Source of the DNA: JBJXGE01 sp046154185
Lineage (GTDB): Bacteria > Planctomycetota > UBA8108 > UBA1146 > JAJFFE01
Direction: 5' to 3'
Length of the DNA: 64,000 bases
Assembly (NCBI GenBank): GCA_046154185.1
Contig: JBJXGE010000021.1
Coordinates: forward strand, 1 to 64,000
Of this stretch, positions 37,136-45,489 are shown one piece after another. How positions within the stretch are numbered: the stretch's first letter is position 1; each line of letters begins with the position of its first letter. Position numbers and translations under genes: made by a program. The notes under the pieces were generated by a model that was not told the DNA's origin, did no database searches, and worked only from the letters and a program-made list of their open reading frames with translations.

Positions 37136-40100
37136 CGGGCTTCCTTCTCGTTCTTTCTCGCCGCGTAAAAACGTTGATAAGCGAGCGACGCGAGCAGCGC
37201 GATCACCGCCACACCGATGAGCGCGCCGATGCGATGGAGTTGGCCAAGCCGCGCGAGATCGTGAAAAAACAGCTTGAGCAGCGTCACGCACAGTAACCCG
37301 ATGGCGCCGTAGCGCGCCCCGCGCGCATCGCGCAACGTGCCGACGATCAAGAGCCCGAGCGCGAACGACGCCCACGCGATGGAGTACGTCATGTCGCGTG
37401 CAAAATTACCGCTGAACTGAAACGTCAACGCGACGCCGGACGGGCTGAAGTAGTCGGCGATCTCAATGTTGAGCAGCAAAAACGTCAGCACGGTGCCGAG
37501 CGCCGCCAGGATCGCTGGCATATTGAGCGCGCCGAGTCGATCCCGCGGCGGCGCGAGCAGCCGCGCGCCTGCAAAGAGACAGACAATGACGATGCCATAC
37601 GCGTACAAGTACCAGTTGAGAATTGGCGTCGCCGCGCGTGGATGGTAATCGAAGACCGCCGGATTAAAGGCGAGTCGCGCGAAAGCGGCGATCAACAACA
37701 ATACGCCGGCCAAGCGCAAACCCGGGTGCGGCAGTCGATGCAGGAGCCACAACAATGCGACGCCTTCGAGCGCCCAACCGATCGTGATCCACTGGCGCTC
37801 GAATTGAATCGGGAAGATGAGCGTGATGAAGAACAAGGCGACGCCACCGAACCATGCGAGTTGCGAAATGCGCGCCGGGCTCGCGACCGGAATAGTACGG
37901 AGAACCACGAGCAGACTGACCAGCGGCACGACTGCAAACGCCGCGGGCAACAAGCCCATGACGGAATTCGGATAGGCCGCGACGACGAGCCGGTGGATGA
38001 GCAAGAACTGCGGTACACCGACAAGCGCCGCGGTCGCCCACGGAATGATGCGGTCACGCAATTTCGACGAGAACAGAAACGGGAAGAGCGCGAACAATGC
38101 CAGGAACACGAGATACCACGTGAGCGGCAGCACCGCGTGCGCGGGGTCGAAGTGATTCAAGTACCAAGCGCCTTCGAGGCTCGCGACGCAGATGAGCGCA
38201 ATCGCCGGCAAGCCATCGAGCGCGAGAATTCGCGTGAGCCCAAGCAGCAGCACCGTGAGCAACAGCGCGACGCCGAAGACGGGCGACGGGTCCGCGAGCG
38301 GCAAGCGCAGCGTTGCCATGATCAGCAGCAAGAACGGCAGCACTGCGGAACAGGCGGGCAAGAGTGTGCGCAACAGCTCAGCGTTGGCGAGATCGCTCGC
38401 GAGCGCGCTCGATGTCGCGTCGCCTGAAGTCGCGCTCGGCTTCAGGCGGCGCCCAAGCCACACGCTGACAATCACGAAGAAGGTCGCGAACGCGCCGAGC
38501 AGGAAGAAGGACGAAGGCAACCCGGTCAGCGTCGCTGGAATCTTGAAGATCAACGCGCCGGTCGCGAGCAAAGTTAAGAGCAGTACGGCCAAGATCGGTA
38601 GCACGGCCGAAGTCACTAACGCCACGCCGACCGCGAGCAAATCGATGAGCAACACGACTGGCCAAACGATGAACGACAAATCTGACAGCTTCAGAATCGG
38701 GATCAGGACGAGCGCCAACGCGAGCGGTGGGAACAACTGACCGCCCCACGCCACTCGACCTTTCTTGTGCACGATCGGAACCACGGTGTGGAGAATCGCG
38801 AAACCGAAATAGTAAGAAAGCGCGGCTATCAGCAACTCGTTCGTGAGCGAACGATCGGTCCAAAGCGCGAGCAACCCAAACACAAACAGGCCGGCGATCG
38901 GCTGGGCGACGGCGAACCGCTCGTCTTTCCACACGGATGCCGTGACGGCCAAGTCGACGAGGAACACGAAACTAAACAGCAGCCACGGCCGCGCCGCCAG
39001 CGTCGGGAACAGGAGAAACCAGGCCGCGTACAAAAACGCGAGCAGCGCCAGCCAAACCACCGAGGCGCTCAACCATTGGTTCGATTCCAAGCGGCGCCGC
39101 GCCCACGCACCGGCGAGCGCGTAGAGCGCTACGAAACCGAGTAGCACGGCAAACGCGATGAGGATCTTGTCGCCTTCGAAATATTTCTCCGCGCGGAAGA
39201 ACTTGTCGATCCAACCGATCTCGAGCGCCGCTGTACCGACCGCCGCGAGCGCGGTCAAGAAATGCCAGCGACGATGGAGCGCCACAACGATGAGTCCCAC
39301 ATCGAGAATGGCGATGTAGCCAAAGAGTCCGAGCGGATTGTCGTGCCCGGTGGACAACAGTATCGGCGTCAGAAAGCCGCCCAACATTCCGAGCAGGGCG
39401 ACTACGAGCGCGTCGAGTCGCACGGCGACGAAAAAGGCGGTCGTCGTAATCAAGGCCATCAACAAGAAGGTCGGAATCGGCCCAAAGAACTCGAAATGGT
39501 AGACCGAGCGACACGCAAACGTCACCGCGTAGAGAATGACGATGCCGGTCGCGCAGAGCGTGTGCGCGAGCACGAGATAGTCGCGGCGCGAACTGGCTAC
39601 GCCGCCGACGAGTAAGGCCAGCCCGGCGAGAAAACCGATGGCGACTCGCAGTTCAGGCGGCAGCAGATTGTTGTCGAAGGAGTATTTGACGAAGAAGGCG
39701 ACGCCGAGAAAAAGTGCCAGCCCTCCGACCCACGCGAACAACTTCACGCCCATGAAGCGTTCCCAGTTGATCGCCGCCGCCGCGGGTGTGGGCGACGTCG
39801 ACGCTCTGTTCGGGTCCGGCCAAGGCGATGGTGACGGCGTCGGCGCTATCACGGGTGCGGGCGTCGGCGCTGACACGGGCGCGGGCGTCGGCGCGAGTGT
39901 CGCTAACAATGCGGGCACTATCTCCGGCGGTCTGCGCGGCGGTTCGTTCGGCGCCACGACGAGTGGCGGCGCGGCGTGACTCGGCGGCGCTGGTGAAACT
40001 GGCGCTTTCGGTGGAGCCTCCGGCTCGCCGGTCTCGCGCGCCAGAATACTTCGTTCGAGCGCGCCAAGTCGCCGGGAGATGGCGGCGAGATTGTCCTTGA

Positions 40101-40188
40101 GTTCGAAGTTGCGGCGAATAAGCCAAACCAACGCCACAATCGGCGCGGCGATGATCAAGAGTCCAAAAAGGACCAAGAACTCCGCCAT
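37132..40188 (-). CDS. DUF2339-family polytopic membrane protein
   Basis: A 1018-residue protein: one N-terminal helix (~5-25), a short coiled coil, a Pro/Ala-rich linker (~60-140), then more than twenty hydrophobic segments to the C-terminus, the layout of DUF2339 proteins. The F-A-R-D-M-T-Y-S-I-A-W motif near residue 930 and the conserved L-L-K-L-F-F-H-D-L near 985 fit the family. It is followed by, and coupled to, the DUF3999 gene (ATGA overlap). Biochemical role unknown; presumably envelope-related. Confidence 0.9.
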   Translation of the reverse strand: MAEFLVLFGLLIIAAPIVALVWLIRRNFELKDNLAAISRRLGALERSILARETGEPEAPPKAPVSPAPPSHAAPPLVVAPNEPPRRPPEIVPALLATLAPTPAPVSAPTPAPVIAPTPSPSPWPDPNRASTSPTPAAAAINWERFMGVKLFAWVGGLALFLGVAFFVKYSFDNNLLPPELRVAIGFLAGLALLVGGVASSRRDYLVLAHTLCATGIVILYAVTFACRSVYHFEFFGPIPTFLLMALITTTAFFVAVRLDALVVALLGMLGGFLTPILLSTGHDNPLGLFGYIAILDVGLIVVALHRRWHFLTALAAVGTAALEIGWIDKFFRAEKYFEGDKILIAFAVLLGFVALYALAGAWARRRLESNQWLSASVVWLALLAFLYAAWFLLFPTLAARPWLLFSFVFLVDLAVTASVWKDERFAVAQPIAGLFVFGLLALWTDRSLTNELLIAALSYYFGFAILHTVVPIVHKKGRVAWGGQLFPPLALALVLIPILKLSDLSFIVWPVVLLIDLLAVGVALVTSAVLPILAVLLLTLLATGALIFKIPATLTGLPSSFFLLGAFATFFVIVSVWLGRRLKPSATSGDATSSALASDLANAELLRTLLPACSAVLPFLLLIMATLRLPLADPSPVFGVALLLTVLLLGLTRILALDGLPAIALICVASLEGAWYLNHFDPAHAVLPLTWYLVFLALFALFPFLFSSKLRDRIIPWATAALVGVPQFLLIHRLVVAAYPNSVMGLLPAAFAVVPLVSLLVVLRTIPVASPARISQLAWFGGVALFFITLIFPIQFERQWITIGWALEGVALLWLLHRLPHPGLRLAGVLLLIAAFARLAFNPAVFDYHPRAATPILNWYLYAYGIVIVCLFAGARLLAPPRDRLGALNMPAILAALGTVLTFLLLNIEIADYFSPSGVALTFQFSGNFARDMTYSIAWASFALGLLIVGTLRDARGARYGAIGLLCVTLLKLFFHDLARLGQLHRIGALIGVAVIALLASLAYQRFYAARKNEKEAR

Positions 40189-40700
40189 AGACCAAGCCTC
40201 TCTTCGCCGCGAGTGTGAGCCCGCGCGGTCAGCGTCGCAAGCAGAAAAAGCACGACGAGCGAGTGACGGACTGACTTCGGCGCTCCCACACGATTACGTT
40301 GGGCTACGACAAACCTGCTGCCAAGCGAGATCGTAGAAGGTACCTGACAGGGCAATAGCCGGCGTCACCGGCCTACAGCGCAGACTTTTCAATTCCTCCG
40401 CAGCCCACCGATGAGATCGAAACCAACAGCATCGAGAAGTAACTCGCTACGCGCATCATGTCCTTTCCTTTCGGCTCGATTTAGGTCCTTACGTCTCAAC
40501 ACGAACGAGCCACCCGCCTTGATCGCATCGCGGTTTGAAGTCGCGCTACCAGCAGCGGTTGGACTTGGCAAACGGCAGGCTGTGCTTTTCGCCATCTCGA
40601 CGTTCTGAGTACACTGTCACGCAGCGCCCAGCGGCGGGTGCGAGTCCGAGTCGGAAGTACTGAAGCTGTCGCCCCGACCTAAGGTCCGCGCGTCGGAGCT
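40189..40700. other. divergent intergenic region, 512 bp
   Basis: Separates leftward DUF2339 from rightward rtcA. It contains TACCTGACAGGGC near 40,341 (related to the repeat at 7988-8035) and a small hairpin GCCGG-CGTCA-CCGGC just after it. Frames of 65-68 codons on both strands (40389-40608) have no ribosome-binding site or known domain and were not called. No promoter was confidently identified. Confidence 0.55.
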
Positions 40701-41723
40701 ATGAAAATCATGATCACCATCGACGGCTCCACCGGCGAAGGCGGCGGACAAATACTGCGATCGGCGTTGGCGCTTGCGGTCGTCACGGGGCAGTCGTTTC
40801 GACTCGTCGACATCCGCGCCAAGCGATCGAAGCCTGGCCTCATGCGGCAGCACTTGACGGCGGTACGCGCGGCAACCGCGATCTCGAACGCCAAGGTCGC
40901 CGGCGATGCACTCGGCTCGCGCGAGTTGACGTTTGAGCCGAGTCGCACGCGCGGGGGTGAGTATCACTTCGCGGTTGGCACGGCCGGCAGCACGACGCTC
41001 GTTTTGCAAACAGTGCTGGTTCCGCTCATCGTCGCGAACGAGCGGAGTCGGTTGGTGCTCGAAGGCGGCACGCACAATCCGTTCGCGCCGCCCTTCGAAT
41101 ACTTGAGCCGCGTCTTCCTACCGCTCGTGACGCGACTTGGTCCGCGCATCGATGCGCGACTCGAGCGCCACGGCTTTTATCCCGCCGGCGGCGGTCGCCT
41201 GGTCGTCGAGATTGAACCCGTGCGCGCGCTCGGTCGCCTCGAACTCGATGAACGCGGAGCGATACGGCGCCGCAGCGCCGTGGCGATGGTGTCGTCGTTG
41301 CCGCGCCACATCGCCGAGCGCGAACTCAAGTGCATCGGCAAGCGCTACAACTGGACCGCCGAGGCGCTCGAAGTCCGCGAGATCGAACGCGGTCTCGGTC
41401 CCGGCAATGTGCTCCTTATCGAGCACGAGTGCGAGCACGTGACCGAGATCTTCACGGGCTTCGGCGAAGTGCAGCACACGGCCGAACGTGTCGCCTCGGA
41501 TGCGATGGACCGTTACGAGCACTACTTGCGCGGCAACGGCGCCGCCGGCGAACATCTCACGGATCAACTGATGTTGCCGATCGCCGTCGCGGGCCACGGC
41601 CGATTCACGTCGACCGGCATTACCCCCCACGCCGCCACGCACGCCGAGCTCATTCAACAATTTCTAAAACTGAAAGTCGCGATGGAACGGCGCGAGCGCG
41701 ATACGCTCGTCGAGATCGCGTGA
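40701..41723 (+). CDS. rtcA: RNA 3'-terminal phosphate cyclase
   Basis: A 340-residue protein of normal family length. It uses ATP to convert a 3'-phosphate RNA end to a 2',3'-cyclic phosphate through a covalent enzyme-AMP. Family signatures: IDGSTGEGGGQILR at the N-terminus, the K-R-S-K-P-G-L motif (~37-43), GTAGSTTLVLQT (~95-106), the HGFYPAGGG loop (~156) and LTDQLMLPIAVAG near the C-terminus. The nucleotidylated histidine should be the first His of PHAATH (~residue 313), by analogy with E. coli His309. No rtcB or rtcR lies next to it. Starts ATG-AAA at 40701. Confidence 0.95.
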   Translation: MKIMITIDGSTGEGGGQILRSALALAVVTGQSFRLVDIRAKRSKPGLMRQHLTAVRAATAISNAKVAGDALGSRELTFEPSRTRGGEYHFAVGTAGSTTLVLQTVLVPLIVANERSRLVLEGGTHNPFAPPFEYLSRVFLPLVTRLGPRIDARLERHGFYPAGGGRLVVEIEPVRALGRLELDERGAIRRRSAVAMVSSLPRHIAERELKCIGKRYNWTAEALEVREIERGLGPGNVLLIEHECEHVTEIFTGFGEVQHTAERVASDAMDRYEHYLRGNGAAGEHLTDQLMLPIAVAGHGRFTSTGITPHAATHAELIQQFLKLKVAMERRERDTLVEIA

Positions 41724-41764
41724 GCGGCTGACGCCGCCGACCTGCGGCCGGTCGAGCGGCGCGA

Positions 41765-42910
41765 TCACGAATCAAGCAGTTCGTTCGCGCGCACCATCGC
41801 CTCCGCAACCGGAATCACCCGAGTCCCGTCGATTTCATAAGTTCGATCACCGCCGTACAACATGTAGGTTTCCGCCACCGGGAACTCATCGCGAAACGCC
41901 ATCAGTCCGCGCAAATCGGTGGAGCCGACTCGTGCCGAGCGTTTGACTTCGAACGCCTTCAGCCCCCGCTCCCCGTATAGAACGAAGTCGACTTCGAGCC
42001 CACTCTTTACGCGCCAGTAAGAGAGTTCATAGCCGAGTTGGTGGTTGGAGTTCACGGCGTCAAATTGCTGATACACGACAGTTTCAAGTGCCGCACCATC
42101 GATCTCGGCGGGCGAGTCGAGCGGGCCGGTGGGTCGTAGTGCTCGATACACTCCAGCGTCAAAGAAATAGAACTTCGGGTGTTGTACCGCGCGGCGCTGA
42201 GCACGACGCGTGAAGACGGGAACACGTGCGGCGAGCAGCAAGTCTTCGAGCACAGTGAAATAGTTTTCGACGACCTTGCGTTCCACTGCGCATTCGCGCG
42301 CGGTGTGGGAGATGTTGAGCACCGCCCCCTGCGAGAACGAAGCGGCCTGCAGGAAACGACTGAATGCCCCGAGATTGCGGGTGATTCCTTCCTGCTGGAC
42401 TTCCTCCTTGAGATACGTGGCGACGTACGCGCTGAGGTGAGCTCTTGGATCCGCTTCGTTATAAACGCTCGGCAAGAACCCGTACTTGAGGGCGAAATTG
42501 AGATCAAATCGCGCATCGAGTTCTTGCGCGGTGAGGGGATGCATGCGCATCGTCAGCGACCGACCCGCCAACAGATTCACACCTTTCGCGCGTAGCTTTC
42601 GCGCACTTGATCCGGTCAAAACAAACTGCGGCCGCTGCCGCGACTCGATGAGTCGATGCACTTCGTCAAGCAGCGCGGGCACCTTTTGTATTTCATCGAT
42701 GATGATTGTCTGTGGCTGCTTGGCAGGCGTCAGGTATGTAGCGATCTTGCCAGGATCAGCTAAGAGTTCTTGGTAGGTTCTCGAATCCAGCAAGTCGACA
42801 TAAACCGCTTCTGGAAAAGCCGAGCGGACCCAACTGGACTTGCCAGTGCCCCGGGGGCCGAAGAGAAAGAAGCTCTTCCTAGGAAGCGGCTTAAGGGTTC
42901 TGGAAAACAT
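41765..42910 (-). CDS. AAA ATPase with C-terminal DUF4143 domain (second copy)
   Basis: A 381-residue protein. Walker A GPRGTGKSS is near residue 19, Walker B TIIIDEIQKV near residue 70. The C-terminal DUF4143 region carries LEVDFVLYG followed by AFEVKRS, the PD-(D/E)xK-like core. It is clearly diverged from the 14733-15947 copy, so this is probably an independent acquisition rather than a recent duplication. Two inverted repeats lie directly upstream of the ATG at 42910, as in the other copy. Function of the family is not settled. Confidence 0.92.
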   Translation of the reverse strand: MFSRTLKPLPRKSFFLFGPRGTGKSSWVRSAFPEAVYVDLLDSRTYQELLADPGKIATYLTPAKQPQTIIIDEIQKVPALLDEVHRLIESRQRPQFVLTGSSARKLRAKGVNLLAGRSLTMRMHPLTAQELDARFDLNFALKYGFLPSVYNEADPRAHLSAYVATYLKEEVQQEGITRNLGAFSRFLQAASFSQGAVLNISHTARECAVERKVVENYFTVLEDLLLAARVPVFTRRAQRRAVQHPKFYFFDAGVYRALRPTGPLDSPAEIDGAALETVVYQQFDAVNSNHQLGYELSYWRVKSGLEVDFVLYGERGLKAFEVKRSARVGSTDLRGLMAFRDEFPVAETYMLYGGDRTYEIDGTRVIPVAEAMVRANELLDS

Positions 42911-42918
42911 TTCTCCAT

Positions 42919-42952
42919 AATGGCGGCCATTTTGGAACTTTCAACTCCAAAA
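42919..42952. promoter_or_regulatory. two inverted repeats upstream of the second DUF4143 gene
   Basis: AATGGC-G-GCCATT at 42919-42931 (perfect, 6-base arms) and TTTTGGA-N9-TCCAAAA at 42930-42952 (perfect, 7-base arms), ending 9-42 bases before the start codon. Both are palindromic and could be operator half-sites or hairpins in the leader. The sequence differs from the TTACTCA/TGAGTAA operators of the other DUF4143 gene. Confidence 0.6.
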
Positions 42953-43094
42953 ATCTTACGCTGAGGCGCTGCAATGGTTTCTGATCAAGGGACAAGATCA
43001 GCGCTCTCAGCCCGGCCGTGGTCGCGGCTCCGCCGCGTCAACTTCACCCCAACGAGTTCGCCGCTGACTCGAAGGATGATCGTCGGCGAATTCC

Positions 43095-43655
43095 TCACTC
43101 GCTTCGCCGCATCGACTTCTCCAAATCGACACCGAGCGCATCGGCGATGCGGTTGATGTGGTTGAAGTAACCGATCACGTGCACGGCTTCGAGTATTGCG
43201 CCGTCATCGAGTCCCTGGGCGCGCAACGCATCGAGACTCGCGGGAGTGATGCGCGCGGGCGTGCGGGTCAGTTCCTCGGCAAAGGCGCAGAGCGCGCGCA
43301 AGCGCGGCGTCAGAATTGACGCCTCAAGTGTCCGCCAACCCGCCTTCGCGCCGTCGGCGAGCGCATCGTTTCCACTGCGAGCACGGAGATCCTCCCCGTG
43401 AGACTCCGTTCAGTAGACGCACTGATTGACGCGCGAAGTCACGGTCGCGAGCAACTCTCGCTCACTTGGCGTCAGCGAGCCAGGGCCGTGCATGAGTCGC
43501 AAGTAGACTTCGAGGAACGGTTCGAGAATTTGCGGCCGCAGTGACATCACTTTGAGAATATTCGCGACGCCGCCTGCACGCTTCGCCGCGGCCGCGTAGA
43601 TCTCCGCGAGCTTGCCGGTCGCTGAATCTTCCGAAACTTGCTCGATCCAGGCCAT
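43095..43655 (-). CDS. AhpD-like peroxidase (carboxymuconolactone decarboxylase fold), probable selenoprotein with CxxU
   Basis: Reading UGA at 43410-43412 as selenocysteine gives an intact 186-residue protein; as a stop it leaves an 81-residue stub that ends inside the active site. The family motif is CxxC-x3-H, with thiol-disulfide peroxidase chemistry as in AhpD. Here it reads C79-V-Y-U82-x3-H86, so Sec replaces the second Cys and the proton-relay His is at the right spacing. Both halves are family-like: LTPSERELLATVTSRVNQCVY before, and the second helical unit after (LDDGAILEAVHVIGYFNHINRIADALG split). Start ATG 43655 with an AGAGG site; a GTG lies two codons upstream. The frame is continuous with no other stop. 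Divergent from the selenoperoxiredoxin gene. Confidence 0.85.
43382..43400 (-). promoter_or_regulatory. bacterial SECIS-like hairpin after the AhpD-like UGA
   Basis: On the minus strand a 19-base stem-loop CACGGGGAGGATCTCCGTG begins 10 bases after the UGA. Seven base pairs (one G-U) close an AGGAT apical loop whose G-G lies 18-19 bases downstream of the UGA. A stem with a G-G or G-U loop 16-37 bases past the UGA is what SelB requires in characterised bacterial mRNAs such as fdhF. Folding was done by eye. Confidence 0.65.
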
Positions 43656-43766
43656 ACTCACCTCTTGTCGCTCACCACACGGTCGAGTGTACTTTCACGT
43701 CGATGGCACCAGAGCATACCGAATGAGATCTGTTCTGGAAGTCGGACCGCGCGAGAAGGAGTCTGC
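43656..43766. promoter_or_regulatory. shared divergent control region of the two selenoprotein genes
   Basis: A 111-base gap between the starts of the AhpD-like gene (leftward) and the peroxiredoxin gene (rightward), with a ribosome-binding site at each end (AGAGG near 43661-43665 on the minus strand, GAAGGAG at 43755-43761 on the plus strand). Any promoters or redox operators for both genes must lie here. I see no confident -35/-10 pair or known OxyR or PerR site. Confidence 0.5.
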
Positions 43767-44318
43767 ATGAAAATGCGTTGGATCATGACGCTCGCGTCAG
43801 CGGCAGTCGCCAGTGTCTGTGGCTGCGCTAGTGCGCCGCGCGCGGAACTGAAAACGGGCGACCGCGCGCCCGCATTTAGCCTGCTCGGCTCCGACGGTCG
43901 GACTCACACCCTTGCCGAACACGAAGGCAAACGCGCCGTCGTGATCGCGTGGTTTCCGAAAGCGTTCACGGGCGGATGAACAGCGGAATGCAAGTCGCTC
44001 CGTGAGAGCGGCGCCAAGCTTCGCGAGTTCGATGTCGCGTACTTCGCGGCGAGCGTGGACGCGCCAGAGACCAACCGCAAGTTCGCCGAGTCGTTGGAAC
44101 TCGACTACCCGATCCTGAGCGATCCCGACCAAGCCGTTGCGCGAACCTACGGCATCTTGATGCCGGTGATAGGCCTCGCCAAGCGTGTCACGTTCTACAT
44201 CGGCGCTGACGGTCGAATCCTCGCGATCGATCGCGATGTGAAGGCAGCCACTTCCGGCGCGGATATGGCCACACGGCTTGAGACCCTCAACGTGCCGCGA
44301 AGAGTACGATCCTCGTGA
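43767..44318 (+). CDS. BCP-like lipoprotein peroxiredoxin, probable selenoprotein (Sec71)
   Basis: Reading UGA at 43977-43979 as selenocysteine gives a 183-residue peroxiredoxin. The signal peptide ends in a lipobox-like VCGC near residue 20, so the protein is probably membrane-anchored outside the cytoplasm. The core is GDRAPAFSLLGSDG, then WFPKAFTGG-U71-TAEC75-KSLRE, where family members have the peroxidatic Cys at the U; C75 could be the resolving Cys. After the UGA the fold continues normally (SVDAPETNRKFAESL, YPILSDPD, ARTYGI, VTFYIGADGRI). Terminating at the UGA would remove the active site and two thirds of the protein. Start ATG 43767 has a GAAGGAG site. mutY follows closely. Confidence 0.88.
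43994..44012 (+). promoter_or_regulatory. bacterial SECIS-like hairpin after the peroxiredoxin UGA
   Basis: Stem CGCTC (43996-44000) pairs with GAGCG (44006-44010); a U-G and a G-C pair extend it to seven. The apical loop CGTGA contains G-U and lies 22-26 bases downstream of the UGA at 43977-43979. Position and loop content fit a bacterial SECIS. Folding was done by eye. Confidence 0.6.
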
Positions 44319-44331
44319 CAACGCTGCCTGC

Positions 44332-45471
44332 ATGACATCTCTCGGAAAGCCGGAACAAGCCATGCGCCGGATCGCGACTGAGTCGAGCGCTTTGACACCC
44401 GCCACTCGTCGCCGACTTGCGCGCGTGCCAGCGCGCTTGCGTCCTTGGTATCTCGCGCAGCGACGCGATTTGCCGTGGCGACGCACGCGCGATCCCTACG
44501 CGATCTGGATTTCCGAGATCATGCTGCAACAAACGCAGGTCGCCGCGGTGATCCCGTATTACGAACGCTTCCTCGCGCGATTCCCGGCGCCGAGCGCGCT
44601 CGCGCTCGCGAGCGATGACGAGTTGATCGCGCACTGGGCCGGTCTCGGTTACTACGCGCGCGGTCGCAATCTCAAGCGCGCAGCCGAGGAAATCGTGCGC
44701 ACGCATGGTGGCCAACTGCCGGCGGCGAGTCTCGAGCTGCTGCGGTTGCCGGGCATCGGCCCGTATACGGCGGCGGCGATCGGCAGTATCGCTTTCGGCG
44801 AAGCGGTGCCGGTGATCGACGGCAATGTCGAGCGCGTGCTCGCGCGCGTGCTCGCGCTCGAGTTCGAGCCGCGACGCGCGCCCGGCAAATCGATGCTGGC
44901 CGAAGCGGCGCGATGCGCGCTCGATCACGCGCATCCCGGCGATCACAATCAAGCGCTCATGGAACTCGGCGCCACGGTCTGCACGCCGACGCGGCCGCAC
45001 TGCGCGGTGTGCCCGCTTGCGACGATTTGTCAGGCGCATCGCACTGGCTGTGAAACGCTGTTCCCGCTCGCGAGCGCAAAACGCGGCGCGGAGACGCAAC
45101 ATTGGATCGCGGCGACGCCGCGCGACGCGAGCGCTTGGCTCGTAGTGAAAACCGACGACGACGCGGAACTGCTCGCCGGACACTGGGGCTTTCCGCTCGA
45201 GCGCTGGCCCGCCGACACGCCGCCCTCGGCGGCGCAAGCGATTAAGGTCGCGCGACGTCTCCTGCGCTCACACTGCGATATAAAAGGTCCGACGCGACCC
45301 ACCGTCGGAGAATCGGTGCGCCATCAGATTACGTATCGTCGACTGCATCTCACGCCGGTACGCTTTCGCATTGAAGACGAGGCGCGCCTCGGCGATGTTC
45401 GCCGCGTTGCAGCAGCAGAGACATCGCGGCTCCCCGCGATGCATCGCAAGTTGACGGTGAGTCGCTCGTGA
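44332..45471 (+). CDS. mutY: A/G-specific adenine DNA glycosylase
   Basis: A 379-residue MutY that removes adenine paired with 8-oxoguanine. From ATG 44332: the catalytic Glu is E62 in SEIMLQQTQ, the helix-hairpin-helix reads LLRLPGIGPYTAAAI, and the catalytic Asp is D163 in VIDGN. The iron-sulfur cluster ligands C217, C224, C227 and C233 have the exact C-x6-C-x2-C-x5-C spacing. A NUDIX-like C-terminal domain (~250-379) recognises 8-oxoG. Position 44278 is an alternative GTG but overlaps the peroxiredoxin gene; ATG 44362 is also possible. Lying directly after a peroxidase gene, it could be co-transcribed with it as oxidative-damage repair. Confidence 0.95.
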   Translation: MTSLGKPEQAMRRIATESSALTPATRRRLARVPARLRPWYLAQRRDLPWRRTRDPYAIWISEIMLQQTQVAAVIPYYERFLARFPAPSALALASDDELIAHWAGLGYYARGRNLKRAAEEIVRTHGGQLPAASLELLRLPGIGPYTAAAIGSIAFGEAVPVIDGNVERVLARVLALEFEPRRAPGKSMLAEAARCALDHAHPGDHNQALMELGATVCTPTRPHCAVCPLATICQAHRTGCETLFPLASAKRGAETQHWIAATPRDASAWLVVKTDDDAELLAGHWGFPLERWPADTPPSAAQAIKVARRLLRSHCDIKGPTRPTVGESVRHQITYRRLHLTPVRFRIEDEARLGDVRRVAAAETSRLPAMHRKLTVSRS

Positions 45472-45489
45472 ACTTTGAAAAAAACGGCC

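Noticed and set aside
40389..40608. 65-68 codon frames on both strands in the DUF2339-rtcA gap
   Set aside because: Mirror-image open frames with no ribosome-binding site, domain or typical composition.
41724..41764. GC-rich hairpins after rtcA as an intrinsic terminator
   Set aside because: Stems are short and no T-run follows; convergent genes are only 41 bp apart and nothing distinctive is visible.
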